Source: an uncultured Gemmatimonadota bacterium (lineage in GTDB: Bacteria > Gemmatimonadota > Gemmatimonadetes > Gemmatimonadales > Gemmatimonadaceae). Taken from it: 63,945 nucleotides of DNA. A program made the translations under genes and the position numbers. A model generated the notes under the pieces. It saw only the letters and a program-made list of their open reading frames with translations, was not told the origin of the DNA and made no database searches. This document shows, piece after piece, positions 23,929 to 33,018 of the stretch (position 1 is the first letter of the stretch; each line of letters begins with the position of its first letter). Location: assembly GCA_902825965.1 (NCBI GenBank), contig CADEDA010000017.1, positions 1 through 63,945 of the forward strand. The letters run 5' to 3'.

Positions 23929-25026
23929 ATGATCCTCGGAGTATCCCTCGAACGCGCCGCTGGCGAGTCCCGGGTGGCCCTCATCCCAGAGAGTGTGGGC
24001 CGGCTCGTGAAGGCCGGAGTGAGTGTCACGGTCGAACGCGGTGCGGGCCTGCGGTCCGGCTTCACCGATGCCGCCTACGAGAAGGCCGGCGCGACCATCG
24101 GCGATGCGGCCGCCGCCTTCGGCGCGGACCTCGTCTGCAAGGTCCAGAAACCCACGGCCGGTGAGGTCGCCCAGATGCGGTCGGGCGCCCACCTCATCTC
24201 CCTGCTCCAGCCCTCGACGAGCGCCGAGTCCATCGCGGCGCTCGATTCGCGTGGTGTCACGGCCTTCGCACTCGAGTTGGTGCCGCGCATCACGCGTGCC
24301 CAGTCGATGGACGTGCTCTCCTCGCAGGCCACGGTCGCCGGCTACAAGGCCGTGCTGCTCGGTGCCTCGCACCTCGTGAAGTTCATGCCGATGCTCACCA
24401 CCGCCGCCGGCACCATCGCACCGTCCAAGTGCTGCGTCCTGGGGGCCGGGGTCGCGGGCCTGCAGGCGATCGCGACGGCCCGCCGGCTGGGTGCCGTGGT
24501 CTCGGGATTCGACATCCGCGCCGCCGCAGCCGAGCAGATCCGCTCGCTCGGGGCGACGGTGGTGGCCCAGGACCTGATCTCCGCCGACTCGCAGACGGCC
24601 GGCGGGTACGCCAAGGAACAGAGTGCCGAGCAGCAGGCGGCGATCCAGGCGGCCCTGCGGGCGCACCTCGCGACGATGGACCTGGTGATCACGACGGCGC
24701 AGATCCCGGGCAGGGCCGCGCCCCGCCTCATCTCGACCGAGACGGTGCGCACCATGGCGCCGGGATCGGTGATCGTGGACCTGGCGGCCGAGAGCGGCGG
24801 CAACTGCGAAGCCACGAAGGCTGGCGAGACGGTGGATGTCGCCGGCGTGCAGGTGATCGGGCCGGTGAACCTGCCGGCCACGATGCCGCAGCACGCCTCG
24901 CAGATGCTCTCCCGCAACATCCTCACGTTCGTCCAGCACCTGCTGACCAAGGAAGGCACGCTCAACGTGGACCGCGCCGACGAGATCACGGGCGCGATGA
25001 TCGTCACCGGGAGGAAGGCCTCATGA
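23929..25026 (+). CDS. pntAA: NAD(P) transhydrogenase alpha subunit part 1 (NAD-binding)
   Basis: This 365-aa domain I subunit binds NAD(H). It opens with MILGVSLERAAGESRVALIPE, an alanine dehydrogenase/PNT N-terminal domain. The central Rossmann domain has VLGAGVAGLQAIATARRLGAVVSGFDIR. The mobile-loop region follows, ending in PGSVIVDLAAESGGNCE and MLSRNILTFVQHLL. The start at ATG 23929 is set by homology to the family N-terminus; frames beginning earlier lack sense. Its stop overlaps the pntAB start (ATGA). The enzyme couples hydride transfer between NADH and NADP+ to proton movement across the inner membrane and so supplies NADPH. The split alpha subunit is common outside Enterobacteria. 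Confidence 0.95.
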   Translation: MILGVSLERAAGESRVALIPESVGRLVKAGVSVTVERGAGLRSGFTDAAYEKAGATIGDAAAAFGADLVCKVQKPTAGEVAQMRSGAHLISLLQPSTSAESIAALDSRGVTAFALELVPRITRAQSMDVLSSQATVAGYKAVLLGASHLVKFMPMLTTAAGTIAPSKCCVLGAGVAGLQAIATARRLGAVVSGFDIRAAAAEQIRSLGATVVAQDLISADSQTAGGYAKEQSAEQQAAIQAALRAHLATMDLVITTAQIPGRAAPRLISTETVRTMAPGSVIVDLAAESGGNCEATKAGETVDVAGVQVIGPVNLPATMPQHASQMLSRNILTFVQHLLTKEGTLNVDRADEITGAMIVTGRKAS

Positions 25027-25321
25027 GCGGCATGGACTTGATCGGTTTCATCGTGGTCTTCATCCTCGCGACCTACCTGGGCGCGTCGCTGATCGGCCGC
25101 GTGCCCCCCACGCTGCATACCCCGTTGATGTCCGGTGCCAACGCCGTCTCCGGGATCACCGTCGTCGGCGCGATGGCGGTCGCGGGCCACACGGACTACG
25201 GCCGGCTGGGCACGGTGCTCGGCTTCATCGCGATCGTGTTCGCGATGATGAACGTGGTGGGCGGGTACGCGGTGACGGACCGCATGCTCGAGATGTTCAA
25301 GAAGGCGCCGGGAGGTGACAA

Positions 25322-25325
<4 letters not shown>
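25023..25325 (+). CDS. pntAB: NAD(P) transhydrogenase alpha subunit part 2 (membrane)
   Basis: This 100-aa membrane subunit has about three helices (LIGFIVVFILATYLGASLIG, SGANAVSGITVVGAMAVAG and LGFIAIVFAMMNVVGGYAVTDRML). It forms part of the proton channel (domain II). It overlaps pntAA by ATGA and its stop overlaps the GTG start of pntB, so the three genes are translationally coupled. The length and helix content are typical. Confidence 0.95.
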
Positions 25326-26713
<1,388 letters not shown>

Positions 26714-26763
26714 GAACGGCGATGCGGGGTGACGGGGCGGGAGGCATGAGGAACGCGGGACTT

Positions 26764-26791
26764 CCACCTCCCACCTCCCACCTCCCACCTC
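26764..26791. repeat. Four copies of the 7-bp unit CCACCTC
   Basis: Perfect head-to-tail copies lie between the pntB stop and the 3' end of the convergent glycosyltransferase gene. No hairpin with a T-run was found here, so no terminator is called. Confidence 0.8.
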
Positions 26792-26794
26792 CCA

Positions 26795-27934
26795 TCAGTA
26801 GTTCCGAGTGCGCCAGGCACGCGGGCGCCGGGTGGTGGAGAGCACCATCCGCAGCGCCGCCAAGGGATCCGCGAGGGGGCTCAGCCACCAGGCTGGGCCC
26901 CTTCGTGCGTAGCTGCCGCGGATGGCGACCTGCAGGATGCCGCGCATGGTCGCGAGGCCGGCGGTGCTCCAGAGCAGGAGTGGCTCGCCACGGACGCTCG
27001 GCCAAGCGGCCCACAGGGCCAGCAGGATCGGCCACTGTGCGCCCTGGGCGAGCACCACGAAGACGGTGTCGAAGAGCTGGCGGCCTTGCGTGGCGGCGTC
27101 CTTGAGATCGATCGACCGGCCCCATTCGCGCCACATCTGGCCCACGCTACGGTAGCTGCGCACGCGGTAGAGCCGTGAGCCATCGAGGAATCCCACGCGC
27201 ACCCCGCGCGCTGCGAGGTGGCGCACCAGGCTCACGTCCTCCGCGAACGACGCCCGCACGGGCTCGTAGCCGCCGTGTTCGAGGATGGTCCGGCGACGCG
27301 CGAGGAAGCACTGGCCATTGGCGAGCACGCGGTCCGGACGCACGCGCGGGTCGCCGGGCGCCCCCGAGCGATAGATGAGCGACACCAGCAGCGCCGGCTG
27401 CACCCAGCGTTCGGCCGCTGTCTGGCCATCGAAGCAGGGCGCGAACGAAACCACGTCGAATCCTTCGCGTTCGGCCGCGGCGACGGTCGCGGCGGCACAG
27501 CCGGGTTCGGCGTGGGTGTCGGCGTCCATGCCGAGCACCCACGGACCGCGGGCCAACGTGGTCCCGTGCTGCAGGGCCCACGCCTTGCCGATCCAGCCGT
27601 CGGGCAGTGGCGGGTCGGTCACGAGGCGGATGCGCGGGTCGAGTCCGGCCGCGGCTTCGACCAGCTCCCGCGTGCCATCGGTGGAGCCGGAGTCCACGAC
27701 CAGGATCTCCGCGACGGGCTCACCCTGCGCGCGGAGGCCATCGAGACAGGGCCCGATGCGCTGGGCCTCGTTGAGCGTCGCGACCACGATGCTGATCTGC
27801 CGGCTGCCATCTGCGCCGGCGGCGAGGCCCGCGGGCAGCGGGCGCTCGGGTGGCCGACGCGTGCGCCCGCCCATCAGCCTCGCGACGAGGATGAGCAGCA
27901 GGGCGGTCTGGAGGATGGCGAGGGCGAAAAGCAC
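26795..27934 (-). CDS. Family 2 glycosyltransferase, membrane-associated
   Basis: This 379-aa protein has an N-terminal membrane helix (LFALAILQTALLLILVARL) and a GT2 catalytic domain: ISIVVATLNEAQRIGPCLDGL, ILVVDSGSTDGTRE and GMDADTH (DxD-type metal site). RASFAEDVSLVRHL and QMWREWGRSI (acceptor region) follow. It ends in two or three C-terminal helices. The architecture resembles carotenoid/lipid glycosyltransferases such as CrtQ or HpnB relatives. Gemmatimonadota are reported to make glycosylated carotenoids, so a carotenoid sugar transferase is possible but unproven. It is convergent with the transhydrogenase operon. The ATG start at 27934 fits the helix. Confidence 0.85.
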   Translation of the reverse strand: MLFALAILQTALLLILVARLMGGRTRRPPERPLPAGLAAGADGSRQISIVVATLNEAQRIGPCLDGLRAQGEPVAEILVVDSGSTDGTRELVEAAAGLDPRIRLVTDPPLPDGWIGKAWALQHGTTLARGPWVLGMDADTHAEPGCAAATVAAAEREGFDVVSFAPCFDGQTAAERWVQPALLVSLIYRSGAPGDPRVRPDRVLANGQCFLARRRTILEHGGYEPVRASFAEDVSLVRHLAARGVRVGFLDGSRLYRVRSYRSVGQMWREWGRSIDLKDAATQGRQLFDTVFVVLAQGAQWPILLALWAAWPSVRGEPLLLWSTAGLATMRGILQVAIRGSYARRGPAWWLSPLADPLAALRMVLSTTRRPRAWRTRNY

Positions 27935-28022
27935 GGGTGCTGCGAAGCTAACGGCTGCGAGGGTCGGATGGTTCGACCAACCGGGCCGTCAAACCTTTGC
28001 GCGGGGGCTGCGGTCCAAGGGA

Positions 28023-28070
28023 GGTACCGATGTACCGATGGCGGTACCGATGGCGGTACCGAAGGCGGCG
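28023..28070. repeat. Short tandem repeat of GGTACCGATGGC
   Basis: About four imperfect 12-bp copies lie 75 bases upstream of the DUF4097 gene start. The unit contains the palindrome GGTACC, so it could be a cluster of regulator sites or simple slippage. No promoter is obvious. Confidence 0.7.
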
Positions 28071-28144
28071 CCGGCTGGACGTAGCGGGAAACCCGCACGA
28101 TCCGCCGGTCGTAGGCCAACCAACTCTTTCGCTCCGGGTTCCTT

Positions 28145-29200
28145 ATGTCGCCACGCGCGCTGCTCTCCGCTGCCCTGCTCGCCGTCGTCGCCCTACCCCT
28201 CGAGGCCCAGGAGCGCCATGTGCTCCGCGGGGCGACGGCGATCATCTGGAATCTCGCCGGCGAGGTGCGGATCGAGCCCGGCACCGGCAACGACGTCGTG
28301 GTCGAGGTGACCCGCGGCGGGGCGGACGGTCGCCGGCTCGACATCTCGGCGTCGGGCGGGGAGCTCAAGATCCGCTATCCCGACAACGAGATCGTGTATC
28401 GTGCGGGCACCGGAAGCGACGACTATCGGAACGGCCGCTCGCGCTCGTCCACCACGCTGAACGTCCGCAGCGACGGTACCTTCAACGGCGACTGGAACGC
28501 GGGTTGGCGCCGGACCACGGTGCGCACCTACGGCGACGGGCTCGAAGCGCACGCCGACCTCGTGGTGAAGGTCCCTGCGGGCAAGCGGGTCGAGGTGAAC
28601 CTGGCGATCGGGAGCATGACCGCACGCGATACGGACGCCGACCTGATGCTCGACGTCCACGCCGCCGCCGTCCGGGCGATCGGCACCAAGGGCCGCCTCA
28701 TGGTGGACGCGGGCTCGGGCGGCGTCCGCGTGGAGAACGCCGCGGGTGAGCTCGAGGTCGATACCGGCTCGGGCTCGACGACGGTGGTCGGGAGCCGCCT
28801 GTCGCGGGTGCTGGTGGACGCCGGCTCGGGCTCGATCGACCTGCGCGACGTGGCCGCGGAACGGGTGTCGATCGACGTCGGGTCGGGCTCGGTGACCGGT
28901 GACGGTGTGGCGACCGACGACCTGCTGATCGACACCGGCTCGGGCTCGGTCCGCGTCGCGCTCAGCAAGGTGCCGCGCCGCAGCGAGATCGACACGGGCT
29001 CGGGCAGCGTCACGCTCACGCTGCCGGCGGACGCGAACGCGGAACTCGACATCGAGACCGGGTCCGGCGGGATCTCGTCGGAGTTCGCGGTGTCGATGGA
29101 CGAGTTCCGCCGCCGCGAGCTGCGCGGACGGATCGGCGCGGGCGGCGGACTCGTGAAGGTGTCGACCGGCTCGGGCGGGGTGCGCCTGCTGAAGCGCTGA
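28145..29200 (+). CDS. Secreted DUF4097 beta-repeat protein
   Basis: This 351-aa protein has a signal peptide ending around LPLEAQ (residues 1-22). The C-terminal two thirds form a regular DUF4097 beta-solenoid. Turns of about 20 residues each carry the motif V/I-D-T/A-G-S-G-S (DAGSGGVRVE, DTGSGSTTVVG, DAGSGSIDLRD, DVGSGSVTGD, DTGSGSVRVA and so on). DUF4097 proteins are extracytoplasmic and often accompany stress-related membrane genes; no molecular function is firmly known. It is convergent with ptrB (stop to stop 17 bases), and the GT2 gene lies divergently upstream. Confidence 0.85.
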   Translation: MSPRALLSAALLAVVALPLEAQERHVLRGATAIIWNLAGEVRIEPGTGNDVVVEVTRGGADGRRLDISASGGELKIRYPDNEIVYRAGTGSDDYRNGRSRSSTTLNVRSDGTFNGDWNAGWRRTTVRTYGDGLEAHADLVVKVPAGKRVEVNLAIGSMTARDTDADLMLDVHAAAVRAIGTKGRLMVDAGSGGVRVENAAGELEVDTGSGSTTVVGSRLSRVLVDAGSGSIDLRDVAAERVSIDVGSGSVTGDGVATDDLLIDTGSGSVRVALSKVPRRSEIDTGSGSVTLTLPADANAELDIETGSGGISSEFAVSMDEFRRRELRGRIGAGGGLVKVSTGSGGVRLLKR

Positions 29201-29217
29201 GCGCCCCGCGACCGCCG

Positions 29218-31323
29218 CTACTGCACCACCTTCGCCCCGACCTGGTCGAGGATGAAGGCGTAGCGGAAGGCGATCTCCTTCAGCTGCTCGTACCGTCCCG
29301 ACGCGCCGCCGTGCCCTGCCCCCATGTTCATCTTGAGGAGCAGCGGATTGTTGTCCGTCTTCTTGGCCCGCAGCTTGGCGACCCACTTGGTCGGCTCGAA
29401 GTAGCCGACCCGTGAGTCGTTCAATCCGCTGGTCACGAGCATGCGCGGATACTCCTTCGCGGTGACGTTGTCGTAGGGTGAGTAGCTGAGCATGTAGCGG
29501 TACTCATCCACCTTGTTGGGATTGCCCCACTGCTCCCACTCCTGCGCGGTGAGCGGGATGCTGGCGTCGAGCATGGTGTTGATCACATCCACGAACGGCA
29601 CGTCGGCGACGATCACCTTGAACAGCTCGGGACGCAGGTTCGCCACCACGCCCATGAGCAGGCCGCCGGCCGAGCCGCCGTTGGCCACCAGGCGGTCGCT
29701 GGACGTGTAGCGTTCCTTCACGAGGTGGTCCGCGACGTCGATGAAGTCGGTGAAGGTGTTCATCTTCCGCATCATCTTGCCGTCGTCGTACCAGCTGCGG
29801 CCCATCTCCTGCCCGCCGCGCACATGGGCGATGGCGAACACGTAGTCGCGGTCCACGAGCGAGAAGCGTGTGGAGCTGAACGTCGGCTCGGTGGTGGAGC
29901 CGTACGACCCGTAGGCATAGAGCAGCAACGGTGACCGGCCGTCGCGGCGGAACCCCTTGCGATACACCAGCGACACGGGGATCGAGGTCCCGTCGCGGGC
30001 GGTGGCCATGATACGCTCCACCTCGTACGCCGCCGGCGTGTAGCCGCCGAGTACCTCGGTGCGCTTGAGCAGTTCGCGCCCGCGATCCTCCATGTCGTAG
30101 TCGTACACGGAGTTCGGCGTGATCAGCGAGCTGTACGTGAAGCGGAACTGCTTGGTGCGGTACTCGGGGTTGCCGCCGGGGAACACGCCGTACGCGGATT
30201 CCGGGAACGTGACGTCGTGCGGCACGCCGCTGGCCAGGTCGGTGACGCGGATCTGCCGCAGGCCGCGCTGGCGCTCGAGCACGACGACGTAGTCCTTGAA
30301 CGCCATGGTGCCCTCGACGAACACGTCGGCGCGGTACGGCAGCCACTCGGTCCAGTTCTGCGGCGCCGGGTCGTCGAACGAGGCGCGCATCACCTTGAAG
30401 TTCCGGGCGTTCCAGTTGGTGGTGATGTAGAAGAAGCCCTCGCCGGGTTCGACGTCGTACTCGATGCCCGGCCGCCGCGGTGCGATCACCCGCGGCGCCG
30501 CGCTCGGCGTCGCGGCCGGGATCACATGGAACTCGCTCGAGGTGAACGATGTGCTCGAGATGAGGATCCACGCGCCACTGCGCGAGCGGGCGAGGTTCAC
30601 GTTGTACAGCACGTCGGGGTCGTGGTAGACACTCACGTCCTGCGTGACCGCGGTGCCCATCACGTGCCGCCACACCCGGTCCCCGCGCTTGGCGGAGTCT
30701 GGGGTCATGTAGAAGAGCGTGCGGTTGTCGCTGCCCCAGGCCAGCCCCCAACTCAGCTTCTGGATCCGCTCGGGATACCAGGCACCGGTGCGCAGGTCCT
30801 TCACGCGCAACTCGAAGTCCTCGTAGCCGTTGGTGTCCACGAGCACGGCCAGCCGGTTGTGGTCGGGCGAGACCTCCATGCCGCCCAGCTCGTAGAAGGC
30901 GAAGCCCTCGGCTTCCTTGTTCTGGTCGAAGTAGATCTCCTCCGGCGCGCCCATGTCGCCCTTGCGCCGCGCGAAGATGGGGTACGCCTTGCCCTTCTCG
31001 GTGCGCGAGTAGTAGTACCACCCGTCGCGCAGCACGGGCACCTGGCTGTCGTCTTCCTTGATGCGACCGAGCATCTCATCGTAGAGCGTCTTCTGCAGCT
31101 CGACGGTATGCGCCATCATCGCATCGGTGTACCGGTTCTCGGCCTCGAGATACGGGATGGTCTCCGGATGCTTGCGGTCCTTGAAGTAGGCGTAGTCGTC
31201 GACGCTGCGGTCGCCATGGAGGACCGTGGCCTGCGGGATGCGCTTGGCGACCGGCGGCTTGGGCGGCTGCTGGGCTTGCACGGAGGTCTGGAGGACGAGG
31301 GACACGAGGAGGAGAGAACGCAT
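29218..31323 (-). CDS. ptrB: Oligopeptidase B (S9A prolyl-oligopeptidase family), secreted
   Basis: This 701-aa protein has a signal peptide (MRSLLLVSLVLQTSVQAQ). A seven-bladed propeller covers about residues 70-410. The alpha/beta-hydrolase domain follows at about 430-695. The catalytic Ser is in NGGSAGG (about 548), the Asp in GLNDSRVGY (about 634) and the His in GAGHGGASGRYE (about 672). This family cleaves short peptides after Arg or Lys. The signal peptide suggests a periplasmic or extracellular enzyme. It is convergent with the DUF4097 gene. The 245 bases upstream of the start show no recognisable feature. Confidence 0.92.
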   Translation of the reverse strand: MRSLLLVSLVLQTSVQAQQPPKPPVAKRIPQATVLHGDRSVDDYAYFKDRKHPETIPYLEAENRYTDAMMAHTVELQKTLYDEMLGRIKEDDSQVPVLRDGWYYYSRTEKGKAYPIFARRKGDMGAPEEIYFDQNKEAEGFAFYELGGMEVSPDHNRLAVLVDTNGYEDFELRVKDLRTGAWYPERIQKLSWGLAWGSDNRTLFYMTPDSAKRGDRVWRHVMGTAVTQDVSVYHDPDVLYNVNLARSRSGAWILISSTSFTSSEFHVIPAATPSAAPRVIAPRRPGIEYDVEPGEGFFYITTNWNARNFKVMRASFDDPAPQNWTEWLPYRADVFVEGTMAFKDYVVVLERQRGLRQIRVTDLASGVPHDVTFPESAYGVFPGGNPEYRTKQFRFTYSSLITPNSVYDYDMEDRGRELLKRTEVLGGYTPAAYEVERIMATARDGTSIPVSLVYRKGFRRDGRSPLLLYAYGSYGSTTEPTFSSTRFSLVDRDYVFAIAHVRGGQEMGRSWYDDGKMMRKMNTFTDFIDVADHLVKERYTSSDRLVANGGSAGGLLMGVVANLRPELFKVIVADVPFVDVINTMLDASIPLTAQEWEQWGNPNKVDEYRYMLSYSPYDNVTAKEYPRMLVTSGLNDSRVGYFEPTKWVAKLRAKKTDNNPLLLKMNMGAGHGGASGRYEQLKEIAFRYAFILDQVGAKVVQ

Positions 31324-31567
31324 GTGGGTCTCCGGCGGGGGCGTGGTGCAATCTAGTTCGGATACGGGAGGCGAGGCGTCCAGCCTCGCGGGATGCGGTC
31401 TGTGGATGCGCGGTGCCCCGCGCGACGGAACACGGGTGGGGATGCCCGATGCGGCGTAAACGCGATGCGGTAGCTTTCCCCCGTGGTGACCAAGCCGCTC
31501 CAGCGGACCCGTTCTCCCTCACGCCTCCCCCGCTCCCCTCCCCCCATTCCCTCCGTCCTCGTTCCTG

Positions 31568-32047
31568 ATGCGCTCCCCTGGCGTTCGCTTGCTCAAACTC
31601 TGGCGCTCACTCAGCCCGCTCCCAGGCGGCCAATGGCTGTTCGCGCAGATGTTCTCGCGCATGGTGCCCTACTCAGGCTCCGTCGGTCCGCGGATCCGGC
31701 ATCTGGAACCCGGCCACGTCCGCGTCGAGATCCCCGACCGGCGCTCCAACCGGCAGCATCTCGGTTCCGTCCACGCCATCGCCCTCATGAACGTCGCCGA
31801 GATGGCGTCGGGGTTGGCGATGATGTCGGGCCTGCCGGACGGCGTGCGCGGCATCGTCACCTCCATCTCCATCGACTATCTCAAGAAGGCCCGCGGCACC
31901 ATCACGGCGGTGAGTCGGGTCGCGGTGCCCACGGTGACCACCGACACCGACTTCGACGTGGTGTCGGAATGCCTCGACCGCGACGGCGCCGTGGTGGCGC
32001 GGGCGACGGTACGCTGGCGACTCGGACCGGAACGGAGCAAGACGTGA
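31568..32047 (+). CDS. DUF4442 hotdog-fold thioesterase-like protein
   Basis: This 159-aa protein fits the DUF4442 branch of the hotdog superfamily. The N-terminal helix region MRSPGVRLLKLWRSLSPLPG is followed by the GSVHAIALMNVAEMASGLAMM helix. The last strands include ITSISIDYLKKARGTITAVSRV-like sequence. Such proteins resemble acyl-CoA thioesterases or acyl-binding proteins. Its stop overlaps the GTG start of the next gene (GTGA), so it is coupled to the nitronate-monooxygenase-like protein. The substrate is unknown. Confidence 0.82.
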   Translation: MRSPGVRLLKLWRSLSPLPGGQWLFAQMFSRMVPYSGSVGPRIRHLEPGHVRVEIPDRRSNRQHLGSVHAIALMNVAEMASGLAMMSGLPDGVRGIVTSISIDYLKKARGTITAVSRVAVPTVTTDTDFDVVSECLDRDGAVVARATVRWRLGPERSKT

Positions 32048-33018
32048 CCTTCTCCACGGCGTTCACACGCCATGCGCGTATCGAGGTGCCGCTGGTCTGC
32101 GGGCCCATGTACCCCTGCTCCAATCCCGAGCTCGTCGCGGCGGTGAGCGAGGCGGGCGGGCTCGGCATCGTGCAGCCCATCGCCCTCACCTACGTGCACG
32201 GCCACGATTTCCGGGCCGGATTGCGCCTCATCAAGTCGCTCACGGCCAAGCCGATCGGCTTCAACGCGCTCATCGAAGGCAACAACCGGATCTACCTCGA
32301 CCGGATGCGGCTGTGGATCGACATCGCGCTCGAGGAGGGCCTGCGGTTCTTCCTCACGTCGCTGGGCAACCCCAAGTGGGTCTGCGAGCGCGTGCATGCG
32401 GCGGGCGGTGTGGTCTACCACGACGTCACCGAGCGCAAGTGGGCACAGAAGGGCATCGACGGCGGCGTGGACGGCCTCGTCGCGGTGAATGCGCGGGCGG
32501 GTGGCCACGCGGGAGGCAAGTCGCCGGAGGCGCTCTACGAGGAACTGCTGCCCTTCGGCGTGCCGATCGTCTCGGCGGGCGGCGTCGGCACACCGGCCGA
32601 GTTCACGCGGCACCTGCGGATGGGGTACGCCGGCGTACAACTCGGCACCCGGTTCATCGCCACGCCCGAGTGCAGCGCGAGTGACGCGTACAAGCAGGCC
32701 ATCGTGGATGCCGACGAGGATGACATCGTGCTCACCGAGCGGCTCACGGGCGTGCCGGTGGCGGTGATCCGCAATCCGTACATCGACAAACTCGGGACCT
32801 CGGCCGGCCCGTTCGCGAAGTGGATGCTGAAGGGACGCCGCACCAAGCACTGGATGCGCACGTGGTACGCACTCAACTCGGTGCGCCGGCTCAAGAAGTC
32901 GCTCACCAGCGCGCAGGTCAGCACCGACTACTGGCAGGCCGGCAAGTCCGTGGCCGGCATCCACGACGTCAAGCCGGCGGGGCAGATCGTCCGGGAGTTC
33001 GCGGCGGCGCTGGACTGA
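32044..33018 (+). CDS. Nitronate monooxygenase-like FMN flavoprotein
   Basis: The GTG start at 32044 gives 324 aa. The TIM-barrel FMN enzyme begins RIEVPLVCGPMYPCSNPELVAAVSEAGGLGIVQP. It contains VNARAGGHAGG (phosphate/FMN loop, His region), IVSAGGVGTPAEFTRHL and GVQLGTRFIATPECSASDAYK, all typical of 2-nitropropane dioxygenase/NMO family members. Real substrates vary (nitronates, enoyl reduction relatives). The DUF4442 partner hints at fatty-acid or thioester chemistry; that is inference. Its last 50 bases overlap the convergent recombinase gene. Confidence 0.87.
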   Translation: MTFSTAFTRHARIEVPLVCGPMYPCSNPELVAAVSEAGGLGIVQPIALTYVHGHDFRAGLRLIKSLTAKPIGFNALIEGNNRIYLDRMRLWIDIALEEGLRFFLTSLGNPKWVCERVHAAGGVVYHDVTERKWAQKGIDGGVDGLVAVNARAGGHAGGKSPEALYEELLPFGVPIVSAGGVGTPAEFTRHLRMGYAGVQLGTRFIATPECSASDAYKQAIVDADEDDIVLTERLTGVPVAVIRNPYIDKLGTSAGPFAKWMLKGRRTKHWMRTWYALNSVRRLKKSLTSAQVSTDYWQAGKSVAGIHDVKPAGQIVREFAAALD

